64,000 nt of DNA from Enorma massiliensis phI (GTDB lineage Bacteria > Actinomycetota > Coriobacteriia > Coriobacteriales > Coriobacteriaceae), in the NCBI RefSeq assembly GCF_000311845.1, contig NZ_HE978575.1, positions 526,604 to 590,603 on the forward strand, in the 5' to 3' direction. The notes beneath the pieces are model-generated. The model did no database searches, was not told the origin of the DNA, and saw only the letters and a list, made by a program, of their open reading frames with translations. Below are positions 35,562 to 43,212 of the stretch, piece after piece (position 1 is the stretch's first letter; each line of letters opens with the position of its first letter). The translations under genes were made by a program, and so were the position numbers.

Positions 35562-35727
35562 AAATACGTTGGAGAGCAGCTTCCCGTTCGGCGCGCGTTC
35601 CATATGAAGCGCGCAACGCGCCTGAGGTACGGGGTGTGCCGGCTTGCAGCGCTGAGGAGGCGCGACCCCGTTTCCGTTCCGTGGTACTCTGAGGGCATGG
35701 ATCCATTGCGATTAAGGAGCCTGCCCT

Positions 35728-36447
35728 ATGTCTCTTAGCTTGCTGCGCGAGTTCTGCGCCGAGAACTTCACCGATGTTCCTGCCGCCATTGAAGCCGGTG
35801 CGGACCGGATCGAGCTCTGCGACAATCTGGCGGTGGGCGGTACCACGCCTTCTGCTGGCGTGATCGGCGCCGCGACGGTTTACGCGCATGAGCACGGCGC
35901 GCGCGTCATGACCATGATTCGCCCCCGCGGGGGAGACTTCGTGTACGGGCCCGCTGAGCTCCAGATGATGCAATCGGATATCGAGACGGCTTGCCGGCTG
36001 GGCACCGACGGCATCGTTTTCGGCTGCCTTGAGCGTCGGGAGCACGGTTTCTGGCTCGATCTTTCCGCTATTGAGGCGCTCGTTGCCCGCGTTCGCTGGA
36101 TGCAGGACCAGCGCGACTGGAGCGGTGTTCCGCGTGAGTTTGATCGCGAGGACCAGCGCATCGATATCACGTTTCATATGGCGTTCGATGAACTCGCTCC
36201 CGAGGACCAGTTCGAGGCCATCGACGTGCTCGTAAAGATGGGTGTAACACGCATCCTCACGCATGGAGGTCCCGCAGGCACTCCCATCGATGGCAACCTG
36301 CCTAGGTTGCGGGAACTCATCGCATACGCAAACGGGCGCCTGACCATTCTTCCCGGTGCCGGCATCACCTATGAGAACGCTACGCGCATTGCTGGCGAGC
36401 TCGGCGTGGACGAGGTCCATGGGACCAAGATCGTGCGCCTCGCATAG
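35728..36447 (+). CDS. cutC: CutC family protein
   Basis: The 239-residue protein has the CutC TIM-barrel signatures: LREFCAENFTDVPAAIEAGADRIELCDNL, VMTMIRPRGGDFVY, TFHMAFD and RILTHGGPAGTPIDG. CutC was named for copper homeostasis in E. coli, but its biochemical activity is unsettled. The ATG is preceded by AAGGAGCC. It is a single-gene unit between the liv operon and the DUF362 gene. Length and ends match the family. Confidence 0.93.
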   Translation: MSLSLLREFCAENFTDVPAAIEAGADRIELCDNLAVGGTTPSAGVIGAATVYAHEHGARVMTMIRPRGGDFVYGPAELQMMQSDIETACRLGTDGIVFGCLERREHGFWLDLSAIEALVARVRWMQDQRDWSGVPREFDREDQRIDITFHMAFDELAPEDQFEAIDVLVKMGVTRILTHGGPAGTPIDGNLPRLRELIAYANGRLTILPGAGITYENATRIAGELGVDEVHGTKIVRLA

Positions 36448-36607
36448 CGATTGCCGTGCGGCTGCCGCTCCGTCTGCCCGCGTATTTCGCGTCTGCTTAT
36501 ACCCCAGCGTCCGTCCGCCCTTTAGTGCCTGTCTGTGCATCAGCGCTTGTCAGCGCGCTGATGCTTGCTGACGAGTACATTGCTACATTCTGATCTCAAT
36601 TGCTGGA

Positions 36608-36653
36608 CTTGGACCCTACTCCAAGGTGTATGGTCGCGCTAAGGCATACACCT
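36608..36653 (+). promoter_or_regulatory. Two adjacent inverted repeats before the DUF362 gene
   Basis: CTTGGA (36608-36613) and TCCAAG (36620-36625) form an 18-base palindrome of the shape bound by MerR-type regulators. AGGTGTATG (36624-36632) and CATACACCT (36645-36653) form a 9-bp hairpin that ends at the first base of the AAGGAGG ribosome binding site. The first may be an operator; the second may limit ribosome access. Confidence 0.45.
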
Positions 36654-36666
36654 AAGGAGGCGCAGC

Positions 36667-37665
36667 ATGGAGAACAAACAGGTCACAGCGGCAACGAACG
36701 GCAATGTCTACATCCCCATGAGCGAGCGCGATGGAGCGGAATCGGTCGTGTACTTCACGCGCGACCTTTCCGCCGAGGGCTTGCGTCGCATGTATGAGCG
36801 TGTTTCTGGCGGAATGACGGGCAAGGTGGGCATCAAGCTGCATACGGGTGAGGAACACGGTCCCAATATCATCCCGCGTCCGTGGGTTCGCGAACTTGTT
36901 GAGCGTGACCTGCCCGACGCCACGATCGTCGAGACCAACACCTATTATGCGGGCGACCGCGACACCACCGAGAAGCATCGCCATACGCTCGAGGTGAACG
37001 GCTGGACGTTCTGCCCTGTCGACATCATGGACGAAGATGGCGCGACGACGTTCCCGGTTTCGGGCGGCAAGTGGTTCAGCGAGATGCATGTGGGCAAAAA
37101 CCTCGCGCACTACGACTCGCTTTTCGTGCTCACTCATTTCAAGGGTCACGCGATGGGAGGCTTCGGCGGTTCCGCAAAGAACATCGGCATCGGTTGCGCG
37201 GACGGAAAGATCGGTAAGAAAGAGATCCATGCGCATACCGGCGAGGGCCAATGGAGCATCGCGCAGGAAGAGCTCATGGAGCGTATGGTTGAGAGCGCAA
37301 AGGCCACGGTCGATCATTTTGGCGAGCACATTACCTTCGTGAACGTGCTGCGTAACATGAGCGTGTCCTGCGACTGCGAGGGTACAGCAGCTGCCCCCGT
37401 CGTTACCCCGAATATCGGCATCGTCGCGTCAACGGATATCTGTGCGGTCGACGCCGCATCGGTCGACCTGGTCTATGCCCTTAAGCCCGAGGAGCGCCAC
37501 GACCTTGTGGAGCGTATGGAGAGCCGGCACGGCCTGCGCCAGATTTCCTACATGCATGAGCTCGGCATGGGCAACTGGCGCTATCGCCTTGTAGACATCG
37601 ATCACGGCGACGCTGAGATTCAGCTTGCCGATGCCGTTGCAGGCGTCGTGCCCTTCGAGAGCTAA
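36667..37665 (+). CDS. DUF362 domain protein
   Basis: The 332-residue protein belongs to DUF362. It has GKVGIKLHTGEEHGPNIIPRPWVREL near residue 50, ETNTYYAGDRDTTEKHRHTLEVNG, and HFKGHAMGGFGGSAKNIGIGCADGKIGK, the conserved region seen in DUF362 proteins with iron-sulfur partners. No C-terminal ferredoxin Cys motif is present, although one Cys pair (SCDCEG) occurs near residue 237. Function is unknown. ATG 36667 has CTAAGGAGGC upstream. A hairpin follows the stop. Confidence 0.88.
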   Translation: MENKQVTAATNGNVYIPMSERDGAESVVYFTRDLSAEGLRRMYERVSGGMTGKVGIKLHTGEEHGPNIIPRPWVRELVERDLPDATIVETNTYYAGDRDTTEKHRHTLEVNGWTFCPVDIMDEDGATTFPVSGGKWFSEMHVGKNLAHYDSLFVLTHFKGHAMGGFGGSAKNIGIGCADGKIGKKEIHAHTGEGQWSIAQEELMERMVESAKATVDHFGEHITFVNVLRNMSVSCDCEGTAAAPVVTPNIGIVASTDICAVDAASVDLVYALKPEERHDLVERMESRHGLRQISYMHELGMGNWRYRLVDIDHGDAEIQLADAVAGVVPFES

Positions 37666-37695
37666 CCGAGCGACGAAAGAACCGTCCTGAGCGAA

Positions 37696-37735
37696 AGTCG
37701 GTCGGACCAGATGAGAGCGTCTGGTCCGGCTGACT
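37696..37735 (+). terminator. Hairpin after the DUF362 gene
   Basis: CGGACCAGA (37703-37711) pairs with TCTGGTCCG (37720-37728), with an outer AGTC/GACT. Only a short T-rich stretch (TTATGT) follows, so it is a moderate terminator at best. Confidence 0.5.
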
Positions 37736-37859
37736 TATGTACATCTGGGGCGGCGGGGTAGTGCTGCCCTAGAAAAGTTGCCCTTGGCTATCTTATATGG
37801 CACAATCGTTGCATCATTTATGAGGGCGCAGATGCGCCGACGACGCCGAGGGAGGTTCC

Positions 37860-38084
37860 GTGGCAGCTCAGGTTCGCCTATGCAAGAAATGCTCTGGTAT
37901 CAAGGCCAAAGACCTTAAAGGCGCCGTGGGTAAGGAAGATGTCCGCTGCGGCTGCTTCGGGGCGTGCAGAAAGAAGCACCCTGAACTTAAGGGCCGCGTG
38001 TACGTGCGGGTGAGGGGCGGCATCGTGTCGGCGGGCTCGAAGAAGAAGCTGCGCCGTTCCGTGGCGGAGGCGCTCGCCGAGTGA
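37860..38084 (+). CDS. Small Cys-rich protein, ferredoxin-like (2Fe-2S)
   Basis: The 74-residue basic protein starts at GTG 37860, with GGGAGG upstream. It has five Cys: C8 and C11 (CKKC), C30, C32 and C36 (CGCFGAC). The spacing recalls thioredoxin-like [2Fe-2S] ferredoxins and small YuzB-like proteins, in which a CxxC-type pair and two later Cys hold the cluster. The rest is Lys/Arg-rich. It may act as an electron carrier or metal-binding protein. No operon partner is obvious. Start and frame are supported; function is a guess. Confidence 0.6.
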   Translation: MAAQVRLCKKCSGIKAKDLKGAVGKEDVRCGCFGACRKKHPELKGRVYVRVRGGIVSAGSKKKLRRSVAEALAE

Positions 38085-38364
38085 TGGAGCTGCCGATGGG
38101 TGCCGCTGCGTGGCGAGGAGGAAGTGCGGGCCAGGTGATGAGAAGGCGGTGCCGTGCCATGGTGGAGGCGTCATCCGATCGATGAGGTCTGGCGGCGAGG
38201 AGCGCGCCTGGGCCTGTGGCGGCAGGGCCGCCCTACGCTGTTTCGGCCGAGGGCCCCAGCATGCTAGTATGGCAGGTGCTCAATGCAGGCACGCGGGGAC
38301 GCTGCGGCATGCGGCGACCGAGCCTCATGCAAAAGATGCGTCCGGGAAAGGATGGGGCTTGGCG

Positions 38365-39711
38365 ATGCGGCAACCCAATCAACCAGACCAGACGTCGTCG
38401 TGCGAGGTCTTGGCGCCACGCCAGATGGTCTCGGTGGGCGTTGCGCTCTTCTCTATGTTCTTCGGGGCGGGCAACCTGATCTTGCCGCCGCTTCTTGGCG
38501 TGCAGGCGGGGCAAGATGCGCTGCCCGCGCTCATCGGATTTTTCGTCGCGGGAGTAGGCCTGCCTGTGCTGGGCATCGTTGCCGTTGCCCTCGCGGGCAC
38601 GGTGCGCGACCTCGCCACCCGCGTCCATCCGGTGTTCTCACGCGCCTTCGTCGCGGTGGTCTACCTTGCCATCGGTCCCTGCCTTGCCATACCGCGCACC
38701 TCTTCAACGGCGTATGAGATGCTTCTGCCGCTCCTTCCCACATCCGTGGACCCCGGCTTGATGCGCCTGGCGTTCTCGGTGGCGTTCTTCGTTCTCGCCT
38801 ATGCGCTCGCCATGCACCCGGGACGCATCACGCGGCTTCTGGGTAAGATCACCGGCCCCCTGCTCATCGTGCTCATCATCGCGGTCGTGGGCTCTGCGCT
38901 CTTTTCCGAGGGCGAGCCGCTCGCGCCCGCCAGTGCCCCGTACGACGCAAACCCAGCCGTGCAGGGCTTTCTTACGGGCTACCAGACCATGGACCTGCTC
39001 GCGTCGCTCACCTTTGGTCTGGTGATCGCGACGAGCATCCGCGGCATGGGCGTGACCGAGCCCGCTGGCGTGACGCGCGAGGTCTGTCGCGCGGGCCTCA
39101 TCGCCGGCGTGCTCATGATGCTCATTTACGGCGGTCTTGCCGTGGTGGGGGTTCGGTTGAGTGAATCGCTCGCGGGTGCTACGAACGGTGCCACGGTGCT
39201 CACGGCTTCTGCGACATTGCATTTCGGAACGGTGGGAACGGCGGTGGTCGCTGCCATATTCCTGCTGGCATGCCTGAACGTCTGCATCGGGCTCATCGGT
39301 TGCTGCGGTACCTACTTCTCGCAGGAGGTGCCGCGTATTCCGTATCGTGGATGGGCGCTTGCGTTCGCTCTCTTCTCGTGCATCGCCTCGAATGCGGGCC
39401 TCGACGCCATCTTGGCGTTCTCGGTTCCGCTGCTGAGCGCCCTGTACCCGGTGGCGATCGCGCTCGTGATCATGGGCATGTGCCATTCCGTGTGCGACCG
39501 CCTGCCCCAGATGTGGCCATGGGTGGTGGGAGTCGTTGCCGTGGTGGGCGTACTCGGGAGCGTGCGCGACGCCGTCGCTCCGGGCGCGTGGCTGCCCATC
39601 GATGCTCTGCCGCTCGCCTCTTGGGGGCTCGGCTGGGTCGTTCCGGCGATTGCGGCAGCGTGCATCGGCGCGCTGCATGCTAAGGTTTCCGCTCGTGGCG
39701 CGTGCCGGTAG
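38365..39711 (+). CDS. brnQ: Branched-chain amino acid carrier BrnQ (LIVCS family)
   Basis: The 448-residue transporter has about twelve membrane segments. The family start MVSVGVALFSMFFGAGNLILPP is near residue 21, and other conserved parts are GPCLAIPRTSSTAYEML and GFLTGYQTMDLLASLTFG. It imports leucine, isoleucine and valine with a cation. I placed the start at ATG 38365 because the region upstream is not conserved-looking and GGGG lies at suitable spacing. The 280 bases before it hold no gene. Together with azlCD and livKHMGF it is the third branched-chain amino acid system in this window. Confidence 0.92.
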   Translation: MRQPNQPDQTSSCEVLAPRQMVSVGVALFSMFFGAGNLILPPLLGVQAGQDALPALIGFFVAGVGLPVLGIVAVALAGTVRDLATRVHPVFSRAFVAVVYLAIGPCLAIPRTSSTAYEMLLPLLPTSVDPGLMRLAFSVAFFVLAYALAMHPGRITRLLGKITGPLLIVLIIAVVGSALFSEGEPLAPASAPYDANPAVQGFLTGYQTMDLLASLTFGLVIATSIRGMGVTEPAGVTREVCRAGLIAGVLMMLIYGGLAVVGVRLSESLAGATNGATVLTASATLHFGTVGTAVVAAIFLLACLNVCIGLIGCCGTYFSQEVPRIPYRGWALAFALFSCIASNAGLDAILAFSVPLLSALYPVAIALVIMGMCHSVCDRLPQMWPWVVGVVAVVGVLGSVRDAVAPGAWLPIDALPLASWGLGWVVPAIAAACIGALHAKVSARGACR

Positions 39712-39755
39712 GGTTGTTGCTTGGCGGCGGCGGGTACGCGCGGCGTTAGGTTGAT

Positions 39756-39764
39756 GGGGGGGGG
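39756..39764 (+). promoter_or_regulatory. G9 homopolymer in the ribosome binding site of the macro-HTH gene
   Basis: Nine consecutive G at 39756-39764 serve as the Shine-Dalgarno region, six bases before ATG 39771. Slipped-strand changes in tract length would alter spacing and could switch expression. Confidence 0.5.
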
Positions 39765-39770
39765 TCGATC

Positions 39771-40907
39771 ATGCCGTTTTCGATCGTTCGCGATGACATC
39801 TCTCGCGTGCACGCAGACGTTCTGGTGAATGCCGCAAACGTGCGCTTGGCGCCGGGCGGCGGCGTATGCGGGGCGTTGTTCTCGGCTGCGGGGTTCGACG
39901 AGATGCGCGCGGCATGCGAGGCTATCGGAGGGTGCGCGACGGGAGATGCCGTGGCGACGCCCGCGTTCAACTTGCCTGCGCGCTGGTGCGTGCATGCCGT
40001 GGGGCCCATCTGGCGTGGCGGGAGAGCCCACGAGGAAGAGCTGCTGCACCGTTGCTACCGCAGCGCCTTCGCGCGCGCCGTGGAGCTCGGCGCCCGGTCG
40101 GTCGCGTTCCCGCTTATTTCGGCGGGCATCTATGGATTCCCCGTTGAGCGAGCGCTCGCTATCGCGCGCGAGGAAGTCGCTGCATTCCTGAGTCATCACG
40201 ACGAGGTCGCGCTGACGCTCGTGGTGTTCGAGCGCGCGGTCGTCCAGATGGGCAACGCGCTCGTCGAGCAGGTTCAAGAGTATATCGATGACGAATACGT
40301 CGATTCGAGCTCCTTCATGCGGCGCGATATGGGTGAGCTTGAACGCGAGCTGCAGTGGACGGAGGATGCCTCTGCGCCGCTTTCTGTGGAGATGGCTGAG
40401 CCCGTCGCCCTGCCTGAATACCTCCAAGAGGACGATGCATCTATCGCGGCGCCGAGGCCGTTCGTTGCTGCAAACATTAGGATGCCGGGCGCTGCGATGT
40501 CAGGCGCGCCGTCGCGTGCCGGCGCTACGCTCGATGCGGAGATTGCCCAGCTGGTCGCTACGCTCGACGCACCGTTTTCCACGACGCTGCTCGCTCTCAT
40601 CGATGCCCGGGGCATGACGGACGCCGAGGTGTACCATCGTGCGAACATCAGCCGTCAGCTCTTCTCGAAGATACGAGGAAATGAATCGTATCGCCCGTCC
40701 AAGCAGACGGTCGTGGCGCTCGCCATCGCGCTTGAGCTTGATATGAGTGCCACGCAGGACCTACTTGCTCGAGCGGGGTTCACGCTGTCGAAGAGCAGCA
40801 AGTTCGACGTGATCGTCCGCTTCTTCATAGAGCGCAGCATCTACGACCTCTTCCAGCTTAACGAAGTGCTGTTCGCCTACGACCTGCCGCTCGTCGGTTC
40901 GGTGTAG
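39771..40907 (+). CDS. Macro-domain protein fused to a helix-turn-helix domain
   Basis: The 378-residue protein has an N-terminal macro domain (1-150) with the ADP-ribose-binding signatures VNAANVRLAPGGGVCGALF and PLISAGIYGFP. A hydrophilic linker (175-270) follows. The C-terminal part (about 270-378) contains an XRE-like HTH: DAEVYHRANISRQLFSKIRG followed by PSKQTVVALAIALELD. Macro domains bind or remove ADP-ribose. Joining one to a DNA-binding-like domain suggests a regulator that senses ADP-ribose or its derivatives. The HTH region could also be protein-binding. The ribosome binding site is a G9 tract. No ADP-ribosyltransferase is adjacent. Confidence 0.85.
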   Translation: MPFSIVRDDISRVHADVLVNAANVRLAPGGGVCGALFSAAGFDEMRAACEAIGGCATGDAVATPAFNLPARWCVHAVGPIWRGGRAHEEELLHRCYRSAFARAVELGARSVAFPLISAGIYGFPVERALAIAREEVAAFLSHHDEVALTLVVFERAVVQMGNALVEQVQEYIDDEYVDSSSFMRRDMGELERELQWTEDASAPLSVEMAEPVALPEYLQEDDASIAAPRPFVAANIRMPGAAMSGAPSRAGATLDAEIAQLVATLDAPFSTTLLALIDARGMTDAEVYHRANISRQLFSKIRGNESYRPSKQTVVALAIALELDMSATQDLLARAGFTLSKSSKFDVIVRFFIERSIYDLFQLNEVLFAYDLPLVGSV

Positions 40908-41121
40908 CCGCGTTCGGGCGGCGCCGGGGCACTTGGTGGGCGCCGGCGCACTCGGATGGCGCCCCGGGGCACTTGGCGGGCCGGGCGTTCGGGCGGCGCC
41001 GGGCGTTTCGCGGGCGCGTTCCGGGCACCTGCGCCAAATGTCGCCCGACGGTTGACCACCGGCGCATCGGCGCAGCGTACCCTTCACGGTGTCGGATAGT
41101 CGATGCCGTAAGGAGGCAACC
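40908..41121. other. GC-rich intergenic region
   Basis: Degenerate repeats of GGGGCACTTGG and GGCGCC fill 40915-41020 and can fold into several GC hairpins. No U-tract was seen. No gene is supported. Confidence 0.5.
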
Positions 41122-41898
41122 ATGGATAAGCGACACCTCGATCATAACGCCGGGCGCATCCGTTCGAACGCCTGCAGCGAGCCCGCCGCGCGACCCGAGC
41201 GCGCCAAGCATGATGAGCCCGCCGCGCGCACCGAGCGCACCAAGCATGATGAGCCCGCCGCGCGCACCGAGCTGATATTCATCCTCGATGCGAGCGGTTC
41301 GATGTCAGGGTTGGAAGACGACACCGTGGGAGGCTTCAATGCGATGCTTGCCGAGCACCGCGACGGGCCGGGCGAGGCCATCGTATCCACGCTCATATTC
41401 AACGATCATGCGCGCGTGCTCCACGACCGCGTGGGTGTCCGCAGCGTCGAGCCGCTCACGCGGAACGAGTATCGCTGCAGCGGCTGCACGGCGCTGCTCG
41501 ACGCGGTGGGCGGGGCCATCGACCATGTCGACCTTGTGCAGCGCGTGCAGCCTGCGGGCTACGAGGCGGACAAAGTGCTTTTCGTCATCACGACGGATGG
41601 TATGGAGAATGCGAGCAGCCGCTACTCGTATCGCGAGGTAAAGCGGCTGATCGAGCGGCAGAGGGAGAAGGGCTGGGAGTTCATCTTCGTCGGGGCGAAC
41701 ATCGACGTTGCCCGCGAGGCGGAACGGCTCGGCATCGACCGCGACTGCGCCGTCGGATACGTGCACGATGAGGTCGGCACGAATGTGATGTATCGGGCGG
41801 CGTCGTGCGCAGCCCGCATGGTGCGGTGCAGCGAGCCGTTGGAGGCGGGTGTTTGGCGTCGCGAGCTCGAGGAGGACGTGCGCCGGCGCGGGTGCTAG
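41122..41898 (+). CDS. VWA-domain protein with N-terminal repeats
   Basis: The 258-residue protein has a von Willebrand A fold from about residue 52. The MIDAS motif DASGSMSG (D-x-S-x-S) is near residue 56 and a second metal-contact stretch is ITTDGMENAS. Such stand-alone bacterial VWA proteins often work with MoxR ATPases or tellurium-resistance proteins, but none is adjacent. Residues 20-51 consist of two and a half copies of EPAARTERTKHD, encoded by 36-base DNA repeats, which are not part of the fold. ATG 41122 has AAGGAGGCAACC upstream. There is no signal peptide, so it is probably cytoplasmic. Confidence 0.82.
   Translation: MDKRHLDHNAGRIRSNACSEPAARPERAKHDEPAARTERTKHDEPAARTELIFILDASGSMSGLEDDTVGGFNAMLAEHRDGPGEAIVSTLIFNDHARVLHDRVGVRSVEPLTRNEYRCSGCTALLDAVGGAIDHVDLVQRVQPAGYEADKVLFVITTDGMENASSRYSYREVKRLIERQREKGWEFIFVGANIDVAREAERLGIDRDCAVGYVHDEVGTNVMYRAASCAARMVRCSEPLEAGVWRRELEEDVRRRGC
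41179..41274 (+). repeat. 36-bp tandem repeats in the VWA gene
   Basis: Units at 41179-41214, 41215-41250 and a partial third at 41251-41274 start GAGCCCGCCGCGCG. The second and third are nearly identical. They encode EPAAR repeats in frame. Confidence 0.85.
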
Positions 41899-42164
41899 CC
41901 GTCGCGCGATCCGCCCGCTTGCTCTCGGGACGCTCGTCCGCCATGGAACGTTGAGGGGCTCGCTCGCCACGGCGCGTCGTGAGCGAGAGCTCGCGCTGCG
42001 GTCCATGGGGAAAGGGCGCTCGCCACGGCCCGTTGAGGCATAGAGCGCTCGCGCGCACAACGGCCCCGTTGGGCGAAAGGGTGCCCGGTGCGCCGCGGCG
42101 CACTGCCTCGCGGCCCTATAATCCCGGTAAGGTTAGGGCGCACGGCGCAGATGAGGGGGCAATC
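41899..42164. other. Intergenic region before the AIM24 gene
   Basis: No gene is supported. GC-rich imperfect repeats containing GCTCGC and CGCCACGG recur at about 41955-42055. The AIM24 promoter should lie near 42100-42150. Confidence 0.4.
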
Positions 42165-42971
42165 ATGTCGTACACCATCTACAACTTTCTCAACAACGAC
42201 GATGTAAAGGTTTTGCACCAGGCGGGGCAATTCCAGGTTATCCAGTGGGACCGCGACCTGTCCGTTGCGCCCTGGAGCGCGCAGGAGGCGTGGTTCGCCT
42301 CGCAGATGGATGTGCGCCGTCGCCAGCTCGTCGCGACCCTCGATGGCCGCACGGGCGTGACCCTGCAGGCGGGGGCCATGCAGTGGACGGTCGGACAGAT
42401 CCAAGCCAATACCGGCGTCAAGAGCGCGGGCGATCTCTTCGGAAAGATGGTGCGCGGCGCGGTGAGCCAGGATTCCATCATCAAGCCCGAGTATTCCGGC
42501 ACGGGCATGCTCGTGTGCGAGCCCACCTGGCGCCACCTGCTCTTGCTCGATCTCTCGCAATGGGGCAATTCGATCGTGCTCAATGACGGCCTGTTCCTTG
42601 CGTGCGACAGCACCATTCGCCACGACTTGCAGCGTCGGTCGAATATATCGTCGGCCGTGGCGGGCAACGAGGGTCTGTTCAATCTGAGGCTCGATGGCAC
42701 GGGCGTGGTCGCGCTCGAGTCGCCGTGCCCGCAAACCGAAGTGCTCTACGTCGACCTGCAAAGCGACGAGCTCAAGGTCGATGGCAACTATGCGCTCGCA
42801 TGGACTTCGGGACTCGAGTTCGCGGTCGAGCGCTCCGGCAAGTCGCTCATCGGCTCTGCGGTGAGCGGGGAGGGACTGGTGAACGTGTACCGTGGTACCG
42901 GCCGTATCATGATGGCTCCCATGCAGCCGGCGACGAGCTATAACACGAACGCCGCCAATCCTACGGACTAG
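42165..42971 (+). CDS. AIM24 family protein
   Basis: The 268-residue protein is all-beta in character and matches AIM24 (PF01987). It has ATLDGRTGVTLQAGAMQWTVGQI near residue 60, the central GTGMLVCEPTWRHLLLLDL, and a late repeat-like half ending GLVNVYRGTGRIMMAP. AIM24 proteins form trimeric beta structures. In bacteria their role is unknown; in yeast mitochondria a homologue affects inner-membrane organisation. ATG 42165 has GAGGGGGC upstream. A strong terminator follows the stop, so it is a single-gene unit. Confidence 0.88.
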   Translation: MSYTIYNFLNNDDVKVLHQAGQFQVIQWDRDLSVAPWSAQEAWFASQMDVRRRQLVATLDGRTGVTLQAGAMQWTVGQIQANTGVKSAGDLFGKMVRGAVSQDSIIKPEYSGTGMLVCEPTWRHLLLLDLSQWGNSIVLNDGLFLACDSTIRHDLQRRSNISSAVAGNEGLFNLRLDGTGVVALESPCPQTEVLYVDLQSDELKVDGNYALAWTSGLEFAVERSGKSLIGSAVSGEGLVNVYRGTGRIMMAPMQPATSYNTNAANPTD

Positions 42972-43001
42972 CGATACGGCGAGTGCTCGGCGAAGCATTG
43001 C

Positions 43002-43037
43002 GGGGCGCGGCGTGCTATGCGCGGCGCCCCGTTTTTT
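43002..43037 (+). terminator. Intrinsic terminator after the AIM24 gene
   Basis: GGGGCGCGGCG (43002-43012) pairs with CGCGGCGCCCC (43020-43030), one mismatch, followed by six T at 43032-43037. Confidence 0.85.
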
Positions 43038-43127
43038 CATCTATCGCGCTCCTACTATGTTTCGCTGCAGCCCCTCAGCGGATTGCGCGCGCGGTTTTGG
43101 GTATCATGCTCCACAAACGTGCGCTGC

Positions 43128-43175
43128 GTGGTTCGGTGGGGATTCCTGCGTGTGGTTCGGCAGGGATTCCTGCGC
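43128..43175 (+). repeat. 24-bp tandem duplication upstream of ade
   Basis: Two adjacent 24-base units containing GTGGTTCGG and GGGATTCCTGCG (43128-43151, 43152-43175) lie 38 bases before the adenine deaminase start, in its likely promoter or leader. Confidence 0.7.
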
Positions 43176-43212
43176 GCGAGGGCGGTCCGGCACCCGATGG
43201 AGAGGGGATAGC

